DNA of 64,000 nucleotides, from NCBI RefSeq assembly GCF_029218125.1, contig NZ_JARFXX010000005.1:124001-188000 (forward strand). Direction: 5' to 3'. This DNA is from Oscillibacter faecalis_A (GTDB taxonomy: Bacteria > Bacillota > Clostridia > Oscillospirales > Oscillospiraceae). Below the pieces are notes generated by a model. That model worked only from the letters and a program-made list of their open reading frames with translations, made no database searches and was not told where the DNA came from. Positions 9,243 to 17,514 of the stretch are shown piece after piece; position 1 is the first letter of the stretch; the number at the start of each line of letters is the position of its first letter. The position numbers were made by a program, and so were the translations under genes.

Positions 9243-10129
9243 AGATGAAGAAATTGACCGCGCTGCTGCTGGCAACGCTGATGGTGCTCACTCTCGCCGC
9301 CTGCGGCGCGAAGGGTGACAGCAAGACCGACAACAGCAGCGACACGGCCCAGACGGAGGAGGCCGCCGCCACCCACAAGTCCCTGATGGATCGGGAGAAC
9401 GAGATCCTGTCGGAGAACACGGAGCTTTGGGAAAAGGTCTTTCTGGCGGCGGACAAGGGCATGGCCATGATCGAGGACGGCAAGAATTACGGCGATTTCC
9501 TGCTGGACACCATCGAATCCGCCAAGGACCAGTTCAGCGATGAGGAATACGCGCTGCTGAAGAAGTCCGCGCAGGAGATCAGCGAGATCGAGAATAAGCT
9601 GACCGAGCTGGAAAAGCAGCATCCCGAAATTCTGAATGAGGAGACCGACGCCAACGGCGATGTGCAGAAATTCCCCTCCTTTGAGGGCAAGGATCTGGAC
9701 GGCAACGAGGTCAAAAGCGACGAGTTGTTCTCCGCCAACGCCGTCACCGTGGTGAATTTCTGGTTTACCACCTGCAGCCCCTGTGTGGGTGAGCTTGGCG
9801 ATCTGGACGCACTGAACAAGGAGCTGGCGGAAAAGGGCGGCGCCCTCATCGGCGTCAATACCTTCACTCTGGACGGCGATGAGGCAGCAATCTCGGAGGC
9901 GAAGGATGTGCTGGCCAAGAAGGGTGCGGCCTATCAGAATGTGTATTTTGACTCCGACGGCGAGGCAGGAAAGTTCACTGCCAATATCTTTGCCTATCCT
10001 ACCACCTATGTGATAGACCGGAACGGCAACATCGTGGGCGAGCCTATTGTGGGCGCTATCACGGAACAGAAGCAGGCGGAGACGCTGCAAAAGCTCATCG
10101 ATCAGGCCCTTGCCGCCGATATGGGCTGA
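9239..10129 (+). CDS. TlpA-like thioredoxin-fold lipoprotein
   Basis: 296 residues with a lipoprotein signal (lipobox LAAC, Cys22), a charged helical segment of ~110 residues, and a redoxin domain carrying the active-site CSPC (Cys179/Cys182) in the context FWFTTCSPC. The cis-Pro loop is AYPTTYVID. It should be anchored to the outer face of the membrane and reduce disulphides, fed by the upstream polyferredoxin-like protein with which it overlaps by four bases. The extra N-terminal helical domain is unusual for minimal TlpA proteins. A strong hairpin terminator follows. Confidence 0.88.
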   Translation: MKMKKLTALLLATLMVLTLAACGAKGDSKTDNSSDTAQTEEAAATHKSLMDRENEILSENTELWEKVFLAADKGMAMIEDGKNYGDFLLDTIESAKDQFSDEEYALLKKSAQEISEIENKLTELEKQHPEILNEETDANGDVQKFPSFEGKDLDGNEVKSDELFSANAVTVVNFWFTTCSPCVGELGDLDALNKELAEKGGALIGVNTFTLDGDEAAISEAKDVLAKKGAAYQNVYFDSDGEAGKFTANIFAYPTTYVIDRNGNIVGEPIVGAITEQKQAETLQKLIDQALAADMG

Positions 10130-10235
10130 GGATATCCTGGCTTCGCCCTTTGGAAAGAGGGACTCCATGGCACGAAAAGGCATGGCGCTTCTATTGGATA
10201 CGCCGTGCGGGTCGGACATATACAAACAATAAAAC

Positions 10236-10272
10236 GGAGAGGGCGCGTACCGATTCGGTACGCGCCCTCTCC
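10236..10272 (+). terminator. Strong hairpin terminator after the redox operon
   Basis: Perfect 16-bp stem (GGAGAGGGCGCGTACC with its complement) around a short loop. It may act in both directions, because a converging remnant lies on the other side. Confidence 0.75.
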
Positions 10273-10282
10273 GGGGGGGATG

Positions 10283-10512
10283 AGCGTCACGATCTGTGTG
10301 CAGGTGCAGTCATTGTTGGGGCCGAACAGACCACTGCCGATGCCGCCGGTGATGCCGTTCTTCTCCGCCCATTTCACGGCTTCGTAAAAGCGCAGGGCCT
10401 TATCCACAAATTCACTGCGGCTTTGACAGTTATCCGCTTACAGCCAACCGTCCATGCGGCTGATCTCGCTGGGACGCAGCCAGATCGTGGTACTTTTCTT
10501 ATTATCATCCAT
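10283..10512 (-). pseudogene. Chimeric remnant: ribbon-helix-helix-type N-terminus joined to an SLH fragment
   Basis: The minus strand starts with ATG and reads MDDNKKSTTIWLRPSEIS then an in-frame stop. A frame shift restores SRSEFVDKALRFY, the second half of a CopG-like ribbon-helix-helix protein. Instead of ending, it passes into an SLH-repeat piece (AVKWAEKNGITGG, then LFGPNN). Two unrelated genes have been fused and broken at the shared FYEAV-like sequence. No functional product is expected. Confidence 0.6.
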
Positions 10513-10780
10513 TTTTCTTCTTTCCTTATATTATATGAAATAAATTTTACGGCTGTGCAGACATATCGCCAACACCGTGCTATACTGTACGGGAAATTGA
10601 GAGTACTATCCTTTCAAGGAGGTGTGCACGGCAAAACCGATGTAAACATCTCGCCGGAAACCATGCTGGACGGAAGTCTGACCTTGCTGATGCTGGGAGA
10701 AAATCAAAAGCTGAAAAATACTTCCACCTGTAAGAATCTGTACAGGTAAAATTCTTAACGTCCTTTAGCAGGCGTCCTTC
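10513..10780. other. Intergenic stretch without a convincing gene
   Basis: AT-rich leader then a 42-codon GTG-started frame (10624-10749) with AAGGAGG placed too close to its start. I do not support it as a gene. Nothing else is recognised before the promoter at 10781. Confidence 0.5.
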
Positions 10781-10809
10781 TTGACAATGTGAAAAGAATG
10801 GTGTATCCT
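10781..10809 (+). promoter_or_regulatory. Sigma-A-type promoter of the cation ATPase
   Basis: TTGACA at 10781-10786, a 17-bp spacer, and TATCCT at 10804-10809. Transcription would start just before the riboswitch. Confidence 0.7.
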
Positions 10810-10813
10810 TCGT

Positions 10814-10952
10814 TTAAAAGGGAGTAGCTTGCACAGCTTTGTGTATCCGTTGGCGTCAGTACGAGCCGTTTGGCTCCGCTGCGGATTGAAATGGCGAGAC
10901 TTTTGTATCAATGTGAAGGCATTGACGCAAAAGGGTTCGCCTTTTTTGCGTC
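10814..10952 (+). promoter_or_regulatory. yybP-ykoY-type (Mn2+) riboswitch with terminator
   Basis: The leader contains AAAAGGGAGTAGC near its 5' end and, 60 bases on, a second conserved part ending TGAAATGGCGAGACTTTT. These match the two conserved segments I know from the yybP-ykoY class, which binds Mn2+ and switches genes on. It is followed by the intrinsic terminator at 10924-10952 (GACGCAAAA paired with TTTTGCGTC). The ATPase start lies 22 bases downstream with GGAG. This predicts induction by manganese, or by metal stress, via antitermination. Confidence 0.8.
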
Positions 10953-10973
10953 CGCCGAAAGGAGACACAGTAC

Positions 10974-13550
10974 ATGAAGCAGGAAAAGAACATTTGGGAA
11001 CAATCCCGCGTGGAGCTGTTCCAGAAACTGGATTGCCGGGAGACCGGCCTATCACAGGAGGATGCGGCGCTCCGTTTGTTGAAATACGGTGCCAACGAAC
11101 TGCACGCCGGCAAGCAAAAGAGTGTTTGGCAGATTTTTCTGGGGCAGTTTGCGGATTTTCTGGTGTTGATCCTCATTCTGGCCGCCGTCATCTCCGCCTG
11201 TATGGGGGACGTAGAGAGTATGATCGTCATTTTGGCGGTCATCACCATGAACGCAATTCTGGGCACCGTTCAGACGGTGAAGGCCTCCGCATCGCTGGAC
11301 AGCCTGAAGCAGATGTCCGCTCCCACCGCCAAGGTACTGCGGGACGGTCAGATCGTACAGATCCCCGGCCGGGAGGTGGTTCCCGGTGATGTGGTCATAT
11401 TGGAGGCGGGAGATTCCGTCTGTGCCGACGGACGCCTGTTGGAATGTGCCAGTCTGAAGTGCGCGGAGAGCGCCCTTACCGGCGAGAGCCTGCCGGTGGA
11501 AAAGGATACGGAGCCGCTCAGTGGAGAGACGGCCTTGGGCGACCGGAAGAACATGGTGTTCTCCGGCAGCTTTGTCACCTATGGGCGGGGCCGCTTTCTG
11601 GTGACGGCCACCGGCATGGACACGGAGATGGGCAAGATCGCCCAGCTTCTGAAAAATACGGAGGAGCGGAAAACACCGCTGCAGGTCAGTCTGGATCAGT
11701 TCGGCAGAAAGCTGTCGATCATCATTCTGGTGATCTGCGCCGTGCTGTTTGGCGTCAGTGTGCTGTGGCGGCACGAAAACGTGATGAACGCCTTCCTCTT
11801 CGCCGTCGCTTTGGCAGTGGCGGCCATCCCCGAGGCCCTTAGTTCCATCGTGACCATCGTGCTGTCCTTCGGCACCCGGAAAATGGCCAGGGAAAACGCC
11901 ATCATCCGCCATTTGCAGGCGGTGGAGGGGCTTGGCAGCGTGTCGGTCATCTGCTCGGATAAGACCGGTACGCTGACCCAGAACCGCATGACGGTGCGCA
12001 AGCTCTACACCGGCGGCGAGGTGATCGACGCCAAGGACGCGGACTTCCGGGACCCGTTACAGGAGCCGCTGCTGCGGACGGCCCTGCTGTGCAGCGACGC
12101 GGTCATCAGCGGGGATACGGAGATCGGCGACCCCACGGAAACGGCACTGGTGCGGCTGGGGGAGACCAACGGCTTTGACGAGGATCTCGTCCGGAACCGC
12201 TGGCCCCGTCTGACAGAGATCCCCTTCGATTCCGACCGGAAAATGATGTCCACGGTCCACAAGCTGGCGGGGGGCCTGATGCTGGTCACCAAGGGCGCGA
12301 CGGACGTGCTGCTGGACCGCTGCGTGGTGACGCCGGAGGAACGGGCGAGGATCGAACAGGTCAACGAACAGTTTTCCAACGAGGGCCTGCGGGTGCTGGC
12401 CTTCGCCTGCCGCAGCGTGGACAGCACGGCCATCAGCCTATCGGATGAAAACGGCCTGACCTTCCTCGGCCTCATCGCCATGATGGACCCGCCCCGGGAG
12501 GAATCCAAGGCGGCGGTGGCGGAGTGCATCCGCGCCGGTATCCGTCCTATTATGATCACCGGCGACCATAAGATCACGGCGGCGGCCATCGCCCGTGAGA
12601 TCGGCATTTTGCGGGACGGTACGGAGGCCGTGGAGGGCGCGGTCATCGACAGCATGAGCGACGAGGAATTGCAGGACTTTGTACCGAAGGTCAGTGTCTA
12701 CGCCCGTGTGTCCCCGGAGCATAAGATCCGCATCGTCCGGGCGTGGCAGCAGCGGGGCAATCTGGTAGCCATGACCGGCGATGGTGTCAATGACGCCCCC
12801 GCTCTCAAGCAGGCGGACATCGGCGTTGCCATGGGCATCACGGGAACGGAGGTGGCCAAGGATGCCGCCGGTATGGTGCTGGCGGACGATAACTTCGCCA
12901 CCATCGTGAAAGCCGTGAAGAATGGCCGGAACGTGTATGCAAACATCAAGCGGGCCATTCAGTTTCTGCTCTCCGGCAATACGGCGGGCATTTTAACGGT
13001 GCTCTACGCCTCTCTGATGGGACTGCCCGTGCCCTTCGCGGCAGTGCACCTGCTGTTCATCAACCTGCTGACGGACTCTCTACCCGCCATCGCCCTTGGC
13101 TTGGAGCCTCACACCGACGAGGTCATGTCGGAAAAGCCCCGGCCCCGGAACGAAGGCATCCTGACCAAAACCTTCCTGTTCAGCGTGGGCATCGAAGGAC
13201 TGGTCATCGCCGCCGCCACCGTCACGGCCTTCTATCTGGGGCTGAACGCCGGCGGCGCCGCTGCTGGGCAGACCATGGCCTTCGCTACCCTGTGCCTGAG
13301 CCGGCTGTTCCACGGCTTTAGCTGCAAATCCCAGCATCCGGTGCTGCTGACCCGCCACTTCTGGAATAACCGTGCCCTGTTGGGTGCCTTTGCCATCGGC
13401 GCGCTGCTGTTGGGGCTGGTGCTGCTGGTTCCCGCGCTGGAACCGCTGTTCGCAATTGCGCCGCTGTCTGTTGGCATGGTCGGTGCCATTGTGGGACTGG
13501 CCTTTGGCTCTATGCTGGTGATTCAGCTTCTGAAATGGATCCGGCGGTAA
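10974..13550 (+). CDS. P-type cation-exporting ATPase (Ca2+/Mn2+ type)
   Basis: 858 residues, full length for the PMCA/PacL-like P2 family. It has an N-terminal cation-ATPase domain, TGES (169-172) in the actuator domain, AIPEAL in helix 4 (about 285-289), the phosphorylated Asp329 in CSDKTGTLT, and the hinge TGDGVNDAPAL. There are ten predicted membrane helices with the usual C-terminal six. The helix-4 motif is PEAL rather than PEGL. The family exports Ca2+ or Mn2+; the riboswitch in its leader favours manganese efflux. No accessory subunit is nearby. The next gene, 92 bp downstream, is a separate permease. Confidence 0.93.
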   Translation: MKQEKNIWEQSRVELFQKLDCRETGLSQEDAALRLLKYGANELHAGKQKSVWQIFLGQFADFLVLILILAAVISACMGDVESMIVILAVITMNAILGTVQTVKASASLDSLKQMSAPTAKVLRDGQIVQIPGREVVPGDVVILEAGDSVCADGRLLECASLKCAESALTGESLPVEKDTEPLSGETALGDRKNMVFSGSFVTYGRGRFLVTATGMDTEMGKIAQLLKNTEERKTPLQVSLDQFGRKLSIIILVICAVLFGVSVLWRHENVMNAFLFAVALAVAAIPEALSSIVTIVLSFGTRKMARENAIIRHLQAVEGLGSVSVICSDKTGTLTQNRMTVRKLYTGGEVIDAKDADFRDPLQEPLLRTALLCSDAVISGDTEIGDPTETALVRLGETNGFDEDLVRNRWPRLTEIPFDSDRKMMSTVHKLAGGLMLVTKGATDVLLDRCVVTPEERARIEQVNEQFSNEGLRVLAFACRSVDSTAISLSDENGLTFLGLIAMMDPPREESKAAVAECIRAGIRPIMITGDHKITAAAIAREIGILRDGTEAVEGAVIDSMSDEELQDFVPKVSVYARVSPEHKIRIVRAWQQRGNLVAMTGDGVNDAPALKQADIGVAMGITGTEVAKDAAGMVLADDNFATIVKAVKNGRNVYANIKRAIQFLLSGNTAGILTVLYASLMGLPVPFAAVHLLFINLLTDSLPAIALGLEPHTDEVMSEKPRPRNEGILTKTFLFSVGIEGLVIAAATVTAFYLGLNAGGAAAGQTMAFATLCLSRLFHGFSCKSQHPVLLTRHFWNNRALLGAFAIGALLLGLVLLVPALEPLFAIAPLSVGMVGAIVGLAFGSMLVIQLLKWIRR

Positions 13551-13642
13551 ACGAGCAATATTATTTATATCGTGAACGAAAAGAGACAATGGAAAGGGCG
13601 TCTCGAACCCGGTGAAAATCTTAAAGGCGGAGGGATAGATCT

Positions 13643-14740
13643 ATGAATAAGCAGCTGAAGCAGGAGATCCTTGTAGTTGCCTTCGGTGTGACGCTTTTTG
13701 CGGCGCTGATGAATCTGAATGCTGTGGCAGGCTTTTTTCGCACCTTTACAAGCATTTTGTCACCCGTATTTTCAGGACTGCTGCTGGCATTCATACTAAG
13801 CGTCCCGATGCTTGGCATTGCACGGCGGCTCACAGGCATCTTTCCAAGGCTGAAAGAAAAGACAGTTGATGCCCTGAGTCTGGCACTGACAATGGCCTGT
13901 GTTGTGGTGTTGGTATGCTTGCTGTGCGTATTGGCAATCCCGCAGTTGACTGCGTCGGTCAAAAGCATTGCTGAACTGGCAAGGGCAAATTGGCCGAACT
14001 GGGCAGCTCTGCTGAATAGTTATGGAATCGACACCACGGAACTGACTAAGCTTGCGGCGTCATTCAATTGGAAAATGGCAGTGGAGAAGCTTTTCACCGG
14101 TGCAGGAGCTGTGATTGGCTCAGTTGTTGACCTGGCAGGCTCAACCGTCACGGTTACGGTAAACGCTGTGTTTGCAATCGTGATCATGTTCTATGTGTTG
14201 TTAGGCCGCCGTGAGCTTGGCAGACAGTGCCGCAGTTTCCTGTACGCTTATTTCAAGAAGCCAACAGCAGAGCGTATCTGCCACGTTGCAAAACTGACGC
14301 ACGACACCTATACAAAGTTCTTTTCCGGCCAATGCATCGAGGTGCTGATCCTCGGCACAATGATCTTTCTCGCGTTTTCGGTCTTCCGCATTCCTTACGC
14401 GGCTCTGACCGCGGCTCTGACTGCGGCGTTTGCGTTTGTTCCATATATTGGCGCATTTGCCTCCTGCTTGATCGGTGTGCTGCTTACGCTTATGGCTGTA
14501 CCGGAAAAGGCAATTTTGTGTTTCATTGTTTATCAAATGGTGCAGTTCATTGAGAATCAGTTCATCTATCCCCATGTGGTCGGCAGCAGCGTAGGTCTCT
14601 CACCATTGTGGACACTATTGGCCGCCCTGCTGGGCGGAAAGCTGTTCGGCATCATTGGCATCGTGTTTTTTATTCCACTGGCTGCGGTGATCTCACAACT
14701 CCTGCACGGTGATATCGAGCATCGGCTCGCCGTGCGCTAA
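13643..14740 (+). CDS. AI-2E family transporter (YdjX/PerM-like)
   Basis: 365 residues, start ATG after GGCGGAGGG. It has paired N-terminal helices, a soluble segment of ~70 residues with amphipathic helices, then a cluster of four to five helices. The C-terminal motif IENQFIYPHVVGSSVGLSPL is typical of the family (PF01594). Members are permeases of uncertain substrate, including AI-2 export and Na+/H+ antiport in some cases. It follows the cation ATPase in the same direction but after a 92-bp gap, so a shared transcript is possible. Confidence 0.88.
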   Translation: MNKQLKQEILVVAFGVTLFAALMNLNAVAGFFRTFTSILSPVFSGLLLAFILSVPMLGIARRLTGIFPRLKEKTVDALSLALTMACVVVLVCLLCVLAIPQLTASVKSIAELARANWPNWAALLNSYGIDTTELTKLAASFNWKMAVEKLFTGAGAVIGSVVDLAGSTVTVTVNAVFAIVIMFYVLLGRRELGRQCRSFLYAYFKKPTAERICHVAKLTHDTYTKFFSGQCIEVLILGTMIFLAFSVFRIPYAALTAALTAAFAFVPYIGAFASCLIGVLLTLMAVPEKAILCFIVYQMVQFIENQFIYPHVVGSSVGLSPLWTLLAALLGGKLFGIIGIVFFIPLAAVISQLLHGDIEHRLAVR

Positions 14741-15124
14741 ACGATAAGCCATACAAATGGCAGGGCAGGCCGCTAAGCTGCCATATAGGAAAACCGACTC
14801 TTCTGAACAGCCAGATGCGGCGGATATTCAAGGGTTGCCCGGATGCTCAGCAAAAGGATATGTTGAATGAACTGCTTGTCGACCATTACAGCAATACACT
14901 GTTCCTTGTGTGGCAGCGGTCGGCTGTGAAATGCAAAATTTGTGATAAGGAGCAAGCAATCAAGTATTTGCTGAGGCTTTTGTTAATACAATAGGGTTGA
15001 GCAAAACTCCGATTTGCGCATAAGGATATACAGAAAATAGTGCTATAAGGCTCGCTCAAGCCATATATATCGTGTCTTGATTTCGCAATAATTGAGTTTT
15101 GCTCATCCCTATTACAGAATGTGT
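14741..15124. other. Gene-poor edge of the accessory island
   Basis: Holds one 59-codon frame at 14815-14994 (+), open upstream and without a ribosome binding site. It reads like the truncated end of a longer protein (a CKICDKEQA segment and basic/leucine-rich tail). I do not assign a function. The rest shows nothing recognisable. Confidence 0.35.
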
Positions 15125-15257
15125 CTGACCCAGTCTTGACCCAGAATCCGAAAAAAGCGGACAGGCATGGACGGAAACAACGGAAAATCCGCCGAGCGAC
15201 CGGTGGTAAAAAGCACAAATCGGAGCCGAAACGGCTCCGATTTTCTCTTGAGACTGC
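15125..15257 (-). repeat. Element left-end module, inverted copy
   Basis: Reverse complement of the left-end module seen at 18829-18963, 26242-26373 and 29561-29693. It has the two TGACCCA sites (15125-15144), the GGACGGAAACAA block and the hairpin CAAATCGGAG/CTCCGATTT. It abuts a tRNA-fMet 3' half exactly as the other copies abut theirs. Confidence 0.75.
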
Positions 15258-15302
15258 CTCATAACCCGGAGGTCGCAGGTTCGAGTCCTGTCTCCGCAAC
15301 CA
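15258..15302 (+). other. 3' half of initiator tRNA-fMet (att remnant)
   Basis: 45 bp running from anticodon-loop position 32 (CTCATAACCC) through the T arm (GGTTCGAGTCC) to an encoded CCA. The 5' half is absent and replaced by the element left-end module, so this is not a working tRNA gene. The CTCATAACCCGG anticodon arm points to the initiator tRNA. Confidence 0.85.
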
Positions 15303-15420
15303 GAAAGTCCTGATTTCTTGCGAAATCAGGACTTTTTCCGCACTTTTTCATCTGATAACTTGCTTGCTGTTTTTTCTGACCCAAACGCTGACCCCAACGG
15401 GATAGCGGAAAGGATCATAC
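15303..15420 (-). other. Integrase-side junction, integrase gene lost
   Basis: Contains a tRNA-type terminator hairpin (15304-15337), the integrase-side repeat pair CTGACCCAAACGCTGACCCC (15377-15396), and the last bases of an integrase reading frame on the minus strand (compare 18655-18710). Beyond about 15418 similarity stops, so the integrase itself has been deleted. This is the fossil of an element pointing opposite to the one at 17.5-18.8 kb. Confidence 0.7.
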
Positions 15421-15817
15421 CGCAGTTTTTAAGGAATAGGAGCAAATATTTATCTGATATTTTTTCACGGCGATATTTCCCTATGCATAAGGTCATGTAA
15501 TCGTCGCTCTCTGCGCTGCATCTATTTTCTTACTAATATACGGATATTCCTGCCGGCAAATTCAGTTGCAAACGCTTTCGTACTATGGTACGATGGGTTT
15601 GGTCAATCGGAATTTACGGGAGATCCGCCGTTATGATCAAGGGATCAGCTGAGGCAGGTATGAATCGAACCGCAGTTTTATGATCGGCTGCAAATATAAA
15701 GGTTCATTATTTCCCCCCTGCCAACAAAGGAAAGGCAATTCTAAATCAATGCAAAACAGTTATTACAGGCAACTGTCTATGTCTATGATACTACATCAAA
15801 GATAAAGCAGAGATCAT
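15421..15817. other. Scrambled intergenic region with an inverted A-module fragment
   Basis: At about 15558-15597 the reverse complement of the block ATCGTACCATAACGC...TTTGCAACTG reappears. The same block starts the non-coding region of the other elements (21966, 27041, 31733). The remainder shows no gene. Confidence 0.5.
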
Positions 15818-16744
15818 ATGAAACAAAACAGCAACGGATTTACATTAATGGAAATGCTGATAGTCATTGCGATCATCGCCATATTGATTGCAATTGCGAT
15901 TCCGGTATTTGCATCACAGCTCGAAAGAAGCAGGGAGGCCGCAGACCTTGCAAATGTACGATCTGCTTATGCGCAGGTATCCACCGAGGCACAACTCGGA
16001 AATCCAGCGTCCACTGTGACGGTCGATCTGCGGCAGAAACAGGAAGATTGGCAATCGATAGACCCTATAAATATCGGTGGTATCGTCCATTCCAAAAATC
16101 AAGGTAATACGGACAACTGGAAAGGCGTTGCCGCGCCAAACGGAACCTGTGTCGTGTCGTATAGCGAAGACTATGGAGTCATTCTTACTTGGAGCGGAGC
16201 AGTTGATCCGTCCACGCCGAAATACCCATTTAACACAAGTGTGGACGCAAAGGAGTACTTTCAGCTTCTATATGACACAGATTTTTGGAAGGATGGCAAG
16301 GTAAAAGACAACACAAATTTTGAGTTTGATTCCAGATGTCCAAAGTCGGACTATGTTCCGGCCATTTCCGAGTCAATCAATAAGCTGGTCAACAGCCTTC
16401 TGCAGCAGCCGGACTGCACATGGGCCTATCTCGGCAACGGAAGGGATGGTCAGCAGGCCAGCCGATACCTTTTCTGGACCTCTTTGAACACAGATAAGGT
16501 CGGCACCGGAAAGAATATTCCTGTCATTATCCAAACCGGCGACGGAAAATATTATGTTTCCGAAACCACCACCGGACAAAGAAAGGGCAAGACCTATGTC
16601 ACCGTTTCGGAATCGCTCACTTCACAAAGTCAGTATCAGCAGATCCTGAAAAAGGGAGAGCAATTTTCCTCATTAGACGCGGCCTACGATGCCTACCTCA
16701 AAGCGTTGGGTGATTCCAAGTACGATTCCGTTCGTAATTCTTAG
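15818..16744 (+). CDS. Type IV prepilin-like protein
   Basis: 308 residues starting with a class-III leader: MKQNSNGFTLMEMLIVIAI, cleavage after Gly7 giving an N-methyl-Phe and Glu at mature position 5, then a ~25-residue hydrophobic helix. The globular part is long and has no cysteine pair. The family forms pili or pseudopili after processing by a prepilin peptidase, but no pilus assembly gene is in the window, so this could be a stand-alone surface pilin using machinery elsewhere. It sits inside integrative-element debris, which suggests cargo status. The Shine-Dalgarno is weak (GCAGAG). Confidence 0.8.
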   Translation: MKQNSNGFTLMEMLIVIAIIAILIAIAIPVFASQLERSREAADLANVRSAYAQVSTEAQLGNPASTVTVDLRQKQEDWQSIDPINIGGIVHSKNQGNTDNWKGVAAPNGTCVVSYSEDYGVILTWSGAVDPSTPKYPFNTSVDAKEYFQLLYDTDFWKDGKVKDNTNFEFDSRCPKSDYVPAISESINKLVNSLLQQPDCTWAYLGNGRDGQQASRYLFWTSLNTDKVGTGKNIPVIIQTGDGKYYVSETTTGQRKGKTYVTVSESLTSQSQYQQILKKGEQFSSLDAAYDAYLKALGDSKYDSVRNS

Positions 16745-16925
16745 CGGCATATTTATGTCGTGCAGCACGTTTCATCCCTTTTCTCCGTCCATAATTCTCT
16801 GAAACGCTCATAAGGCGCCACAACCGACTGCGTTGAACCCTCCATCAACTTCCTTTACATCTCCGACCTAAGAGCCGCCCGCACTGCGGGCGGTTGACCT
16901 ACGAAACACCTGCCTGCGGGCAGAA

Positions 16926-17275
16926 GTGACCCGGCAGAGCGTCGGTTCCGACGCCAGCCCTTTATCCTGTTTTCTTTTTCGTCCTCGAAAAAGCCGCGAA
17001 AAGCGCAGGAAACGCAGTCATATCAACGTTTCCAACACGTTGGTCACACGGCCTTCAACACCTCCGGCGCAAGCGGCCACGTTTGCTTTCACTCCTAAAA
17101 TTGAGTACACACTCGCCAGCGTTCAAAGAATCGCACACAGCGGCTCACACGCCGAAACAGGGGCTGTTTCGGATGGGGGTGGTATCACTACCCTCGGCGT
17201 GCTCCGCGTGTTGTCGAAACGCTGGGCGGCCGCTTGTCAAAAGGGCGCATTTGCCGTTTTCTGAGGTTGGGTAGC
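16926..17275 (-). repeat. Partial copy R2 of the structured non-coding repeat (inverted)
   Basis: Reverse-oriented relative to the copies at 22.1, 27.2 and 31.9 kb, sharing GGTGGTATCACTACC, GGCGGCCGCTTGTCAAAAGG and the TTTTCTGAGG end. Upstream, 16745-16925 contains a GC-rich hairpin (CCGCCCGCACTGCGGGCGG) and no gene. Direction here is opposite to the downstream integrase, unlike in the complete units. Confidence 0.7.
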
Positions 17276-17291
17276 CTTCATTGACTGCTAC

Positions 17292-17346
17292 AAAATAAGC
17301 ATAGCATCCGAGCCTTCATTTGCGCTTCGGATGCTATGCTTATTTT
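17292..17346. terminator. Perfect 20-bp inverted repeat upstream of integrase 1
   Basis: AAAATAAGCATAGCATCCGA pairs perfectly with its complement across a 15-base loop. A/T-rich ends would let it terminate in both directions. It is not present before the other integrases. Confidence 0.6.
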
Positions 17347-17514
17347 GTACCAACCAAAGAAGAGCATCCCCCGGCAACGCAAAAATTGCGCCGCAATAGA
17401 CAAAGAAAAGAGCGATGCAAAGCAATTGATAACTTTCTGATAACAGTTCGGTTTTCCGATAGCTTTCCTCTGCTGTTTACGGTATGGTTTGCCGTTACAA
17501 AGGGGGGTGATATC

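Noticed and set aside
15258..15302. Functional tRNA-fMet gene (also 18784-18828)
   Set aside because: Only positions 32 to CCA are present; acceptor 5' strand, D arm and the 5' anticodon strand are missing.
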